From: Prevotella sp.
Lineage (GTDB): Bacteria > Bacteroidota > Bacteroidia > Bacteroidales > Bacteroidaceae
Assembly (NCBI GenBank): GCA_016291085.1
Contig: JAEEVW010000009.1
Coordinates: 1-64,000, forward strand
Reading direction: 5' to 3'
DNA length: 64,000 nucleotides
The notes under the pieces were generated by a model that saw only the letters and a program-made list of their open reading frames with translations, was not told where the DNA came from and made no database searches. This document shows positions 15,428 to 23,309 of this stretch, piece after piece. A program made the position numbers and the translations under genes. Each line of letters opens with the position of its first letter. Position 1 is the first letter of the stretch.

Positions 15428-16309
15428 TTACTTTTTACCGTCTACTTCGAGCAGTTCAATCTTGAAGATCAGCATAGAGAAAGGCTTGATGTCAGCACCC
15501 TGCTGACGCTCGCCATAAGCCAGTTCCTGAGGAATATAAACCTCCCAGATAGACCCTGCGGGCATGTGAACCAGAGCTTCCGTCCAACCCTTGATGACCT
15601 GGTTAGCACGGAAGTCAGCAGGCTGATTGCGGCTGTAAGAGCTATCGAACACCTTGCCGTCCATGGTCTTACCCTCGTAGTGAACCTTCACCATAGAAGT
15701 ATCCTTAGGCAGGGCACCAGTACCTTCCTTGAGCACCTTGTACTGTACACCGCTCTCGAGCACCTTCACACCCTCTTTTTTGGCGTTGTCTGCCAGATAT
15801 TTCTCACCAGCCACCTTATTGGGGCCAAACTCCTTCTCCAGATTCTTAGCCTTGATGGCACGCATCATATCCTGAGCCACCTGAGCAGCAGAGTCGACAG
15901 TCATCAGACCACCCTTGCCAATAGTACCGGCTACGAAACCAGCCATGAAGTTCTTCAGAGAGATAGTCTTGGTAGAGTCCTCACCAAACAGTTCGTGGTT
16001 GATACCCTTTACCATCTGGTTAGAGATCTGCTGACCGATCTGGATACCAGCGAAGTAAGCAGCACGTTTCTTGTCATCACCAGCATTAGCGCCTTCGTTC
16101 AGGCCCTTGATGAATTCGTCCATGTAGGCGGTGTCTACGCCCAGACGACCAACGAGGTAATCCTTCAGGCCCTGAGTCTGAGCCATACCGATAGCATAGC
16201 TAACAGTGTCGATGTCACTCTTCAGGCTTGCCTTGGGAGTGCCGTTGCCGCATGCAAACATCATGACGGCAGAAATAGCTGCAACAGCAGCAAAAGTAAA
16301 CTTTTTCAT
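15428..16309 (-). CDS. FKBP-type peptidyl-prolyl isomerase, lipoprotein
   Basis: 293 residues. The N terminus is a lipoprotein signal (MKKFTFAAVAAISAVMMFAC). An FkpA-type dimerisation domain follows (DTVSYAIGMAQTQGLKDYL), and a C-terminal FKBP domain from about residue 185 carries VKVHYEGKTMDGKVFDSSY and the active-site-like AELAYGERQQG pattern. It would fold proteins in the periplasm. A paralogue lacking the signal sequence lies directly upstream, 62 bp away, so this is a tandem duplication with different cell compartments. Confidence 0.92.
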   Translation of the reverse strand: MKKFTFAAVAAISAVMMFACGNGTPKASLKSDIDTVSYAIGMAQTQGLKDYLVGRLGVDTAYMDEFIKGLNEGANAGDDKKRAAYFAGIQIGQQISNQMVKGINHELFGEDSTKTISLKNFMAGFVAGTIGKGGLMTVDSAAQVAQDMMRAIKAKNLEKEFGPNKVAGEKYLADNAKKEGVKVLESGVQYKVLKEGTGALPKDTSMVKVHYEGKTMDGKVFDSSYSRNQPADFRANQVIKGWTEALVHMPAGSIWEVYIPQELAYGERQQGADIKPFSMLIFKIELLEVDGKK

Positions 16310-16371
16310 TGTTGTTTTTTAAATAATTAATTATTTTGTTATTTCGTTATATCGGGATTACGACATCCAGG

Positions 16372-16977
16372 TTACATCACCTGAATCAGTTCCACGTCGA
16401 AGATAAGTGCTGCGAAAGGAGGAATTGAAGCACCTGCACCACCCTCGCCATATGCCAGGCGATAAGGGATGAAGAAACGGTACTTAGCACCTTCCTGCAT
16501 GAGTTGCAGACCCTCGGTCCAACCTGCGATAACCTGTTGCAGGCCAAATACAGCGGGTTCACCACGCTGTACGCTGCTGTCGAACACTGTACCATCGATG
16601 AGGAAACCCTCGTAGTGGCACTTCACGGAGTCCTTGGCACTGGGTTTCTTGCCATTGCCCTCCTTCAGCACCTGATACTGCAAGCCGCTGGGCAGGGTGA
16701 TGACACCCTCCTTTTTTCCATTCTCGGCCAGATATTTCTCGCCAGCCTCCTTGTGGGCCTTGCCAGCCTCCTGACGCTGCTTGCTGAGCACCTCTTCCTT
16801 CTTGGCGAAGTACTCCTGCACTATCTGCTGTGCCTCCTGGTGCTTGACCTGCAGAGGGTTACCTGCAATCACGTCCTTGATAGCCTGTGCAAAGTCGTCG
16901 ATATTCAAGTCTGAGGCTCCCATCTGTGCCAGCTGCTGACCAATGCCAAGCCCCAAAGCATAACTTACTTTATCCAT
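16372..16977 (-). CDS. FKBP-type peptidyl-prolyl isomerase, cytoplasmic-type
   Basis: A 201-residue paralogue of the downstream lipoprotein. It has an N-terminal helical dimerisation domain (MDKVSYALGLGIGQQLAQMG) and a C-terminal FKBP domain (KCHYEGFLIDGTVFDSSV, then YRLAYGEGGAGASIPP). No signal peptide is visible. A -7 box TACCTTTG on the minus strand at 17022-17029 serves it, and its -33 region is replaced by a heptamer array. Confidence 0.92.
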   Translation of the reverse strand: MDKVSYALGLGIGQQLAQMGASDLNIDDFAQAIKDVIAGNPLQVKHQEAQQIVQEYFAKKEEVLSKQRQEAGKAHKEAGEKYLAENGKKEGVITLPSGLQYQVLKEGNGKKPSAKDSVKCHYEGFLIDGTVFDSSVQRGEPAVFGLQQVIAGWTEGLQLMQEGAKYRFFIPYRLAYGEGGAGASIPPFAALIFDVELIQVM

Positions 16978-17021
16978 GTCTTTTCTCTATATAATAATGT
17001 GTAATTTCGAAAAATCGGCTG

Positions 17022-17079
17022 CAAAGGTACAACAAAAAAGTGAAAAGTGAAGAGTGAAAAGTGAAAAATTTGCTGCCGC
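17022..17079 (-). promoter_or_regulatory. -7 box with heptamer array in the -33 region
   Basis: Minus-strand TACCTTTG (17022-17029) is followed 10 bp upstream by GTGAAAA, GTGAAGA, GTGAAAA, GTGAAAA (17040-17067) and the end motif AATTTGCTGCCGC (17067-17079). The same arrangement is seen at 19507-19563. Confidence 0.65.
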
Positions 17080-17125
17080 AATGCAAAATTTCTTAATTCT
17101 TAACGCAAAGTTCCAAACTTTTCAC

Positions 17126-17133
17126 TATCTTTG
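17126..17133 (+). promoter_or_regulatory. -7 box TATCTTTG of the sirtuin gene
   Basis: TATCTTTG lies 23 bp before the ATG at 17156 and rules out the longer frame that begins at 17054. No matching TTTG box is obvious upstream. Confidence 0.65.
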
Positions 17134-17155
17134 CAATAGTTTAAAAGCATATTTT

Positions 17156-17848
17156 ATGAAAAAGATCGTTGTTTTGACAGGTGCCGGCATGTCGGTAGAG
17201 AGTGGTCTGAAGACTTTTCGCGATGCCGATGGATTGTGGGAAAACTATCCCGTTCAGAAGGTAGCCACCCATGAAGGTTGGTTGGCAGATCCTACGTTGG
17301 TAACCAATTTCTATAACATGCTTCGCAAGAAGTGCTGGGGTGTGAAACCCAACGAGGGTCATCAGCTGGTGGCTGAGTTAGAGAAAAACTTTGAAGTTAC
17401 GGTCGTGACCCAGAATGTGGACAACCTGCACGAGATGGCTGGTTCTACGAATGTCATCCATCTACATGGAGAACTGATGAAGGTCTGTTCCAGCAACGCC
17501 CCCGATGATCCCCGCTATCAGCAGACGCTGCCCCCCGAGAATTGTGAGGTAGAACCCGGTACCAAGGCTGGCGACGGTTCATTGCTGCGTCCGTTCATTG
17601 TGTTCTTCGGTGAGGCAGTGCCCATGATAGAAACTGCCGCACAGGCTGTCAGTCAGGCAGATATCTTTATCATCATCGGTACTTCGTTGGTGGTTTATCC
17701 CGCTGCAGGGCTCATTCATTATGCCCGTCCCGATGTGCCCATTTATCTCATCGACCCCAATCCTATATCAGCAGGAGGTCGTGTGCAACAGATTCAGAAG
17801 GGTGCCTCAGAAGGTATGAAGGAACTGATTCAGATTTTGGTTCCGTGA
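17156..17848 (+). CDS. cobB: Sir2-family NAD-dependent protein deacylase
   Basis: A 230-residue sirtuin. NAD-binding GAGMSVESGLKTFR is near residue 8, TQNVDNLHEMAG and the catalytic histidine in VIHLHGEL follow, then FFGEAVPMIE and IGTSLVVYPAAG. The enzyme removes acyl groups from lysines using NAD. Only two cysteines (KVCSS and ENCEVE) lie where most sirtuins have a four-cysteine zinc ribbon, so the zinc site looks lost or altered. The start follows a -7 box by 23 bp. This sirtuin is unrelated to the cobyrinate amidase also called CobB in the B12 cluster. Confidence 0.9.
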   Translation: MKKIVVLTGAGMSVESGLKTFRDADGLWENYPVQKVATHEGWLADPTLVTNFYNMLRKKCWGVKPNEGHQLVAELEKNFEVTVVTQNVDNLHEMAGSTNVIHLHGELMKVCSSNAPDDPRYQQTLPPENCEVEPGTKAGDGSLLRPFIVFFGEAVPMIETAAQAVSQADIFIIIGTSLVVYPAAGLIHYARPDVPIYLIDPNPISAGGRVQQIQKGASEGMKELIQILVP

Positions 17849-17908
17849 TTTCGGGATGACGGAATGACGGATTTCGGAATAACGGGATATCGATATTTCG
17901 ATATGTCG

Positions 17909-19483
17909 TTATTCTGAATTTCCTTTTAGAATGCGATGGTATTCCCCTGGGGTATTCAGGATGCGTTGTGCTTCCTGGAGCGTTTTATCGTTGCGCAGGC
18001 CTACCTGCAGTTCACCGCCTTGATAATAATAGGCTGACACGATGTCCTGTTCAAGCATCTGCACTATCTCATCACGGTGGCGGTCTAAGTCACTGGCCAA
18101 ATCGTGATGGTCAATCTTCGCCTTCAAGGCCTCCAACTCCGCTTTGGCATCGTCGTAGTATCCCTCAAACTTCATGGCCTTCTCCATCTCCTCGAACTGT
18201 TTCTTGCTGAGCTGGTCGTAAGTGAATCCCGCCTTGATGACCCGTTGTTTGAAGTCTGCATAATCAGCATCCGTCAAATGGAATTCAGCTGCAGGGGCTA
18301 TGGTCGGGTGTTTCCCAATGTATTCCGTGACATAGTCGAGCATTACCTCGGTAGAATCCAGGCGGTCCAGGTAGAGCGTGATATTCGCCAAGGTATCCGG
18401 TTTCACTTCGACATCCGGCTTGAGGCCGTCCTTCATCTCGATGCCTCGTCCCGAAGGCAGGTAATAGCGCGAAGTGGTCAGTTTCAGGTTGGCATTATAG
18501 GGCAGGTCGATATTGGGTATCTGTACCAGTCCCTTGCCATAGGTCCGTGTACCGATGATGACACCACGCTTCAGGTCCTGCAAGGCTCCGCTTGTAATCT
18601 CCGAGGCCGAAGCCGTCTCTTTGTTGACCAGCACGACCAAGGGCATCACCGTATCGATGGGTTCCAGACGAGTTTTGTATTCGTTGTTAGCCCGCTTCAA
18701 CTTGCCTTTTGTCTCAACGATTTTCTGACCCTTCGGCAACCACATATTCAGAATGTCGACACACTCCGACAGGGAGCCTCCTCCGTTGCCGCGCAAGTCG
18801 AGAATCAGTTTCTCGGCACCCTGTTTCTTCAGGTCCACAAAGGCCAGTCGCATCTGTTTGGCAGGCTCACCCGTAAAAGTATTCAGGGCGATATACCCCG
18901 TCTGGTTGGACAACAAGCCGTACCATGTTATCTCTGGCATTTTGATGGTCTGGCGGGTAATCTTAAATGTCATCTTCTTACCCGTCGTGGGGCGCAGAAT
19001 CTTCAGCAGGAAGGTGGTACCTGGTTCTCCACGCAGATGACTACTCACAAACGAGGTCATCTTGTCGGTCATCAGCGAGTCGTCAATCTGCAGGATGATA
19101 TCGCCCTTTTTCAGACCCACCTCAGCAGCAGGCATGCCCTCGTAGGGTTCCTCAATGACACAACGCTTCAGTTTCTGGTGATAGCGAATGAGTGCACCGA
19201 TGCCCGCATACTTACCTGTCAACATCTGTTTCAGGTCCTTCTGGCGCTCCTCGGGATAGTACTCCGTATAGGGATCCAGTGAGTTGAGCATGGCATCGAT
19301 ACCTGCTGTCACTACCTTATTGGCGTCCAGTGTATCGACATACATCATATCGAGATTCCTGTACAGCGCATTGAAAATCTCCAGATTCTTAGCGACCTCC
19401 AGGTTATGATTCATCACCTCTTGAGCCCATCCGCCCACAGCCAGCATGCCTGCTGTAACCAGTAATATACAACGTTTTTTCAT
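17909..19483 (-). CDS. S41 family (C-terminal processing) peptidase
   Basis: 524 residues from the ATG at 19483, which begins a signal peptide (MKKRCILLVTAGMLAVGGWA). A longer frame would read back through repeats and the promoter. A PDZ domain (GLKKGDIILQIDDSLM) is followed by the S41 catalytic core: LDLRGNGGGSLSECVDI, the serine in NKETASASEITSGAL and the lysine in GTRTYGKGLVQIP. Bacteroidetes CtpA-like proteases trim periplasmic and envelope proteins. The C-terminal 100 residues are helical. Confidence 0.92.
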   Translation of the reverse strand: MKKRCILLVTAGMLAVGGWAQEVMNHNLEVAKNLEIFNALYRNLDMMYVDTLDANKVVTAGIDAMLNSLDPYTEYYPEERQKDLKQMLTGKYAGIGALIRYHQKLKRCVIEEPYEGMPAAEVGLKKGDIILQIDDSLMTDKMTSFVSSHLRGEPGTTFLLKILRPTTGKKMTFKITRQTIKMPEITWYGLLSNQTGYIALNTFTGEPAKQMRLAFVDLKKQGAEKLILDLRGNGGGSLSECVDILNMWLPKGQKIVETKGKLKRANNEYKTRLEPIDTVMPLVVLVNKETASASEITSGALQDLKRGVIIGTRTYGKGLVQIPNIDLPYNANLKLTTSRYYLPSGRGIEMKDGLKPDVEVKPDTLANITLYLDRLDSTEVMLDYVTEYIGKHPTIAPAAEFHLTDADYADFKQRVIKAGFTYDQLSKKQFEEMEKAMKFEGYYDDAKAELEALKAKIDHHDLASDLDRHRDEIVQMLEQDIVSAYYYQGGELQVGLRNDKTLQEAQRILNTPGEYHRILKGNSE

Positions 19484-19506
19484 TGTTCTTTTTGCAATTT
19501 TGCCTG

Positions 19507-19597
19507 CAAAATTACAAAAAAAAGTGAAGAGTGAAGAGTGAAGAGTGAAAAATTTGCTGCCGCCACAAAAAAAGTTCAAAGTTTTTTTGTAATTTTG
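19507..19597. promoter_or_regulatory. divergent -7 boxes around a heptamer array
   Basis: Minus-strand TAATTTTG (19507-19514) for the S41 protease and plus-strand TAATTTTG (19590-19597) for the symporter flank GTGAAGA three times, GTGAAAA (19524-19551) and AATTTGCTGCCGC (19551-19563). The array begins 9 bp from the minus-strand box. Confidence 0.65.
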
Positions 19598-19615
19598 CAG
19601 GCAAAGTAAAGCGAA

Positions 19616-20974
19616 ATGGATACAATAAATGATTTTTTCTCATTGTTAGGAGGCTTTCTGTGGGGGTGGCCGATGATTGTATTGCTGTTAGGAACACACG
19701 TGTTTCTGACGGTCCGTCTGCGCATTCCCCAGCGAAAGTTGTTGACAGGCATCAGGCTCTCCGTGAAGAAAGACCCCGGGGCCAAGGGAGATGTCAGTCA
19801 GTTTGGTGCCTTGGCTACTGCACTTGCAGCTACCATTGGAACGGGAAACATCGTGGGAGTAGCCACTGCCGTGGCTCTGGGTGGTCCAGGAGCCGTGCTA
19901 TGGTGTTGGTTGACAGGTATCTTCGGTATGGCCACGAAATATGCAGAGGGACTATTGGCTGTTAAATACCGTGTGAGAGCCAAAGACGGCCACACCTATG
20001 GTGGTCCAATGTATGCCTTGGAACGTGGATTAGGTATGAAATGGCTCGCCATTCTGTTTGCTGTGTTTACGGCTCTGGCCTCGTTTGGTATCGGATGTAC
20101 CGTTCAGGCCAACTCGATTGCTTTGTTGGCCAGTGAGACATTTGGTATACCGACATGGGTTGTAGGACTCTTCGTGTGTATCCTTGCAGCCTCGGTCATC
20201 ATTGGTGGTGTGAAGGCTATCGCCCGCGTGTGTACCATATTTGTACCGTTTATGGCATTGCTCTATGTGTTAGGATGTGTGGTTATTCTTGTGATGAACA
20301 GCGGATACGTATGGCCTGCCGTACAACTCATCGTCCAGTCCGCCTTCCGTCCCGAGGCTGCAGGAGGTGGATTTGTAGGAGCCACCGTGATGATGGCCGC
20401 CCGCTATGGTATTGCCCGCGGACTGTTCTCGAACGAGAGTGGTATGGGTTCAGCACCTATCGTCGCTGCTGCTGCACAGACCCGTAATCCCGTGCGCCAA
20501 GCCTTGGTATCGAGTACTGGAACATTCTGGGACACGGTGATTATCTGTGCTCTGACAGGACTGGTATTGGTATCGAGCATCCTCGCCTATCCCGACATCA
20601 CCTATGCCGATGGGGCAGCACTGACGAAGGTGGCTTTCTCGAAGATACCCTATATCGGGGCACCCCTGCTGAGTTTCGGCATTCTGACCTTTGCCTTCAG
20701 TACCATATTAGGCTGGAGCTACTATGGTGAGAGTGCCGTCAACTATATCGAGAAGCACAAGTCAAGCCAGTTCTATCGTATTCTGTATATCGTTGCATTG
20801 TTCTTCGGCAGCATCATCAACCTCGACATTATCTGGAATATTGCCGACTGTATGAATGCCCTGATGGCCATTCCCAATCTGGTAGCATTATTATTGTTGA
20901 GCAAGGTCGCTGCCCAAGAGACGAACAAATACCTTTGGGGTGGAAGACTGGATGAGGATTGGGAAGAGGGATGA
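19616..20974 (+). CDS. sodium:alanine symporter family (AGCS) protein
   Basis: A 452-residue polytopic membrane protein. ALAATIGTGNIVGVATAVALGG and the later ARGLFSNESGMGSAPIVAAAA are hallmark segments of the AGCS family, which imports alanine or glycine with Na+. About ten hydrophobic segments are visible. It begins 19 bp after a TAATTTTG box. The stop codon is followed at once by a ten-unit heptamer array that reaches the next start codon. Confidence 0.93.
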   Translation: MDTINDFFSLLGGFLWGWPMIVLLLGTHVFLTVRLRIPQRKLLTGIRLSVKKDPGAKGDVSQFGALATALAATIGTGNIVGVATAVALGGPGAVLWCWLTGIFGMATKYAEGLLAVKYRVRAKDGHTYGGPMYALERGLGMKWLAILFAVFTALASFGIGCTVQANSIALLASETFGIPTWVVGLFVCILAASVIIGGVKAIARVCTIFVPFMALLYVLGCVVILVMNSGYVWPAVQLIVQSAFRPEAAGGGFVGATVMMAARYGIARGLFSNESGMGSAPIVAAAAQTRNPVRQALVSSTGTFWDTVIICALTGLVLVSSILAYPDITYADGAALTKVAFSKIPYIGAPLLSFGILTFAFSTILGWSYYGESAVNYIEKHKSSQFYRILYIVALFFGSIINLDIIWNIADCMNALMAIPNLVALLLLSKVAAQETNKYLWGGRLDEDWEEG

Positions 20975-20979
20975 GGGAT

Positions 20980-21049
20980 GATGTAAGATGTAAGATGTAA
21001 GAGGTAAGAGGTAAGAGGTAAGAAGTAAGAGGTAAGAAGTAAGAAGTAA
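20980..21049. repeat. ten-unit heptamer array filling an intergenic gap
   Basis: GATGTAA three times, GAGGTAA three times, GAAGTAA, GAGGTAA and GAAGTAA twice. It occupies all but a few bases between a stop codon (20974) and the next ATG (21054). Confidence 0.85.
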
Positions 21050-21053
21050 GAAT

Positions 21054-22145
21054 ATGTGGTGGATGATTTTTACGTTGTTGCCGGTGGCGGGCATGAGTTA
21101 TATCGCCTGGCACATATGGTGCCTGCTACCCTTGGGCGCTATATGGAAAACACTGCTCATCGTGCTGATGGTGGGTTCATTCCTGCTCATGTTCGGAGGC
21201 ATGAGGGGCATGATGAACAACCTGTCGCTCCCGACAGCTACTGCCGTATACGAAATCGGCACATCGAGTGTGTTTATCATGCTCTATCTGGTCATCATTT
21301 TTCTGGTTCTCGACTTAGGACGATTGGTGCGTCTTATTTCGCGTACCTTATTATATCAGAACTGGTGGACAGCTGGCGCCATCTGTCTGGTGATGTTTGG
21401 TCTGTTTCTCTATGGTAACCTGCACTATCGGAACAAATACCGGGAAACGATAACGTTAACCACTGACAAGCCCATGGCAAAGCCCTTGAAACTGGTCATG
21501 ATGAGTGATCTGCATATCGGATACCACAATCCACGCAAGGAGCTGCACCGCTGGGTAGACATCATCAATAGCGAACGGCCCGACCTGGTACTTATTGCAG
21601 GGGATATCATTGACATGAGTATGCGCCCCCTGTTGGAAGAAAAGATGCACGAGGAGTTCCTGCGTATCCAGGCACCCGTTTATGCCTGTCTGGGTAATCA
21701 CGAATACTACAGCAGTGAACCCGCTGCACGACAATTCTACCACGATGCCGGTATCCATCTGCTGCAAGACAGTGCCGTGGTTGTTGGCGACCTCTGCATC
21801 ATCGGCCGTGACGACCGTACCAACATGCACCGCGACTCACTGGGAGTCATCATGAAACAGGCCAACAAGGAGAAGTTCACCATTCTGCTCGACCATCAGC
21901 CCTACCATCTGGAACAGGCAGAACGACAGGGCATCGACTTCCAGTTCAGCGGACATACCCACCACGGACAGGTATGGCCCATCTCATGGATTACCGAGCA
22001 TGTCTATGAATGTGCCTTCGGGTCGCACCAGCGAGGCCATACCCGCTACTATGTCAGCAGCGGCATGGGCATCTGGGGAGGCAAGTTCCGCATTGGAACC
22101 CGTTCAGAATATGTGGTGGCTACCGTTTCTTCCCAAACCAATTAA
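21054..22145 (+). CDS. membrane-anchored metallophosphoesterase
   Basis: 363 residues. The N-terminal 125 residues hold about four membrane segments. The C-terminal half is a calcineurin-like phosphoesterase with all metal motifs: MMSDLHIGYHN, LIAGDIIDMS, LGNHEYYSS, LLDHQPYHLE and FSGHTHHGQVWP. It belongs to the YkuE/YaeI-like group; the substrate is unknown, possibly a lipid pyrophosphate or nucleotide. Its start codon is 4 bp after a heptamer array, and its 3' end overlaps the convergent DUF4840 gene by 26 bp. Confidence 0.88.
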   Translation: MWWMIFTLLPVAGMSYIAWHIWCLLPLGAIWKTLLIVLMVGSFLLMFGGMRGMMNNLSLPTATAVYEIGTSSVFIMLYLVIIFLVLDLGRLVRLISRTLLYQNWWTAGAICLVMFGLFLYGNLHYRNKYRETITLTTDKPMAKPLKLVMMSDLHIGYHNPRKELHRWVDIINSERPDLVLIAGDIIDMSMRPLLEEKMHEEFLRIQAPVYACLGNHEYYSSEPAARQFYHDAGIHLLQDSAVVVGDLCIIGRDDRTNMHRDSLGVIMKQANKEKFTILLDHQPYHLEQAERQGIDFQFSGHTHHGQVWPISWITEHVYECAFGSHQRGHTRYYVSSGMGIWGGKFRIGTRSEYVVATVSSQTN

Positions 22146-22758
22146 GATACACGTAGTCATAATTGCTAAAGGTCTTCACAATGCTCTTGTCTACCACAAT
22201 GTTTTCAAGGAACGCATTTACTGCGCATCGACCGTCTGACACCATCACCTGGCCATAGCTCTGATTTGCCGTTTCAAAATTCATGAAATTGACAACTGCC
22301 GTCTTAGGCTGTCCGTCAACAGTAATGTTCAACGTCACAGGTTCCGGATAAACATAAAAGAATAATGGTGACCTATAGTACACACTATAGATGATCTTCA
22401 CCCGCACATCCACTGTGTTCACTGCACTAATAGCCTCTTTCAGACTAGACTGACTTTCGGGCAGTTTTTGTACAAACAGGCGAGTGGGCACATTACGAAG
22501 CACCATCAGACTATCGTTGACAATATCCCATACGGCTTCTATAGAATCTGCTTTCTCGGATGTTGCATCCGCCTGATAGTACATATAACCAACATAACTT
22601 CCTGGTGAAGCAGCGACCTCTGCCTTAAAGGCCTCCATCCATTCCTTCCACTTCTTTTCTGTATCAGAATTATCGTCGTTATCACTCAGACACGACGACA
22701 GAGACACGACAGCCAACAGTAAACAGCCAGCTGCCAATAACTTATAAATCTTTTTCAT
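22120..22758 (-). CDS. DUF4840-like lipoprotein
   Basis: 212 residues beginning with a lipoprotein signal (MKKIYKLLAAGCLLLAVVSLSSC), then a Ser/Asp-rich linker. The body has YVGYMYYQADATSEKADSI and LNITVDGQPKTAVVNFMNF, which fits my memory of the Bacteroidetes DUF4840 lipoproteins. Function unknown. It overlaps the 3' end of the convergent phosphoesterase by 26 bp and the 3' end of the carbonic anhydrase gene by 17 bp, so it probably shares that transcript. Confidence 0.65.
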   Translation of the reverse strand: MKKIYKLLAAGCLLLAVVSLSSCLSDNDDNSDTEKKWKEWMEAFKAEVAASPGSYVGYMYYQADATSEKADSIEAVWDIVNDSLMVLRNVPTRLFVQKLPESQSSLKEAISAVNTVDVRVKIIYSVYYRSPLFFYVYPEPVTLNITVDGQPKTAVVNFMNFETANQSYGQVMVSDGRCAVNAFLENIVVDKSIVKTFSNYDYVYLNWFGKKR

Positions 22759-23281
22759 TGGTATAACAATTGTTTGAATCTTCTTCTATATAATATTTTG
22801 AATATGCCACGTAATGTTCCGCATTGTCCGTCTGTCCCGGACGTGTGGGTTTGATAAACTTTGCCGGTACACCACCCCAAATCTCATGAGGACCAATCTT
22901 CGTGTTCTGCAGTACCAAGGCACCAGCAGCGACAATGGCTCCCTCGCCCACCTCACAACCGTCCAGCAAGGTAGCCCCCATGCCGATCAGTGCATGGTCG
23001 TGAATGGTACAGGCATGAACGGTCACGTTATGGCCAATGGTGACAAAGCTGCCAATATGCGTCGGTCCCGTCTCATGAGTCACATGGACGCACGAGCCGT
23101 CCTGCACATTGGTGCAGTTGCCAATGGTGATGGGAGCCACATCGCCACGCACTACGGCATTGAACCATACCGAGCACTCATCGCCCATGGTCACATCGCC
23201 CACTATCGTGGCGTTCTCACTGAAATAGCAGTCCTTGCCCCATTTGGGTGTCAGACCGCGATAACTTTTGATTAATGCCAT
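22742..23281 (-). CDS. gamma-class carbonic anhydrase-like hexapeptide protein
   Basis: A 179-residue left-handed beta-helix protein. Hexapeptide turns run through ATIVGDVTMGDECSVWFNAV, and metal-binding histidines lie in VHVTHETGPTH and HNVTVHACTIHDHALIG. It is followed by ATLLDGCEVGEGAIVAAG. This is the Cam/YrdA-like family. Some members hydrate CO2 and others have lost activity; the histidines needed for metal binding appear present. Confidence 0.88.
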   Translation of the reverse strand: MALIKSYRGLTPKWGKDCYFSENATIVGDVTMGDECSVWFNAVVRGDVAPITIGNCTNVQDGSCVHVTHETGPTHIGSFVTIGHNVTVHACTIHDHALIGMGATLLDGCEVGEGAIVAAGALVLQNTKIGPHEIWGGVPAKFIKPTRPGQTDNAEHYVAYSKYYIEEDSNNCYTNEKDL

Positions 23282-23309
23282 ATCAATTTACGATTTGACA
23301 ATTTATGAT

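Noticed and set aside
18104..19282. 392-codon plus-strand frame
   Set aside because: Antisense shadow of the S41 protease gene.
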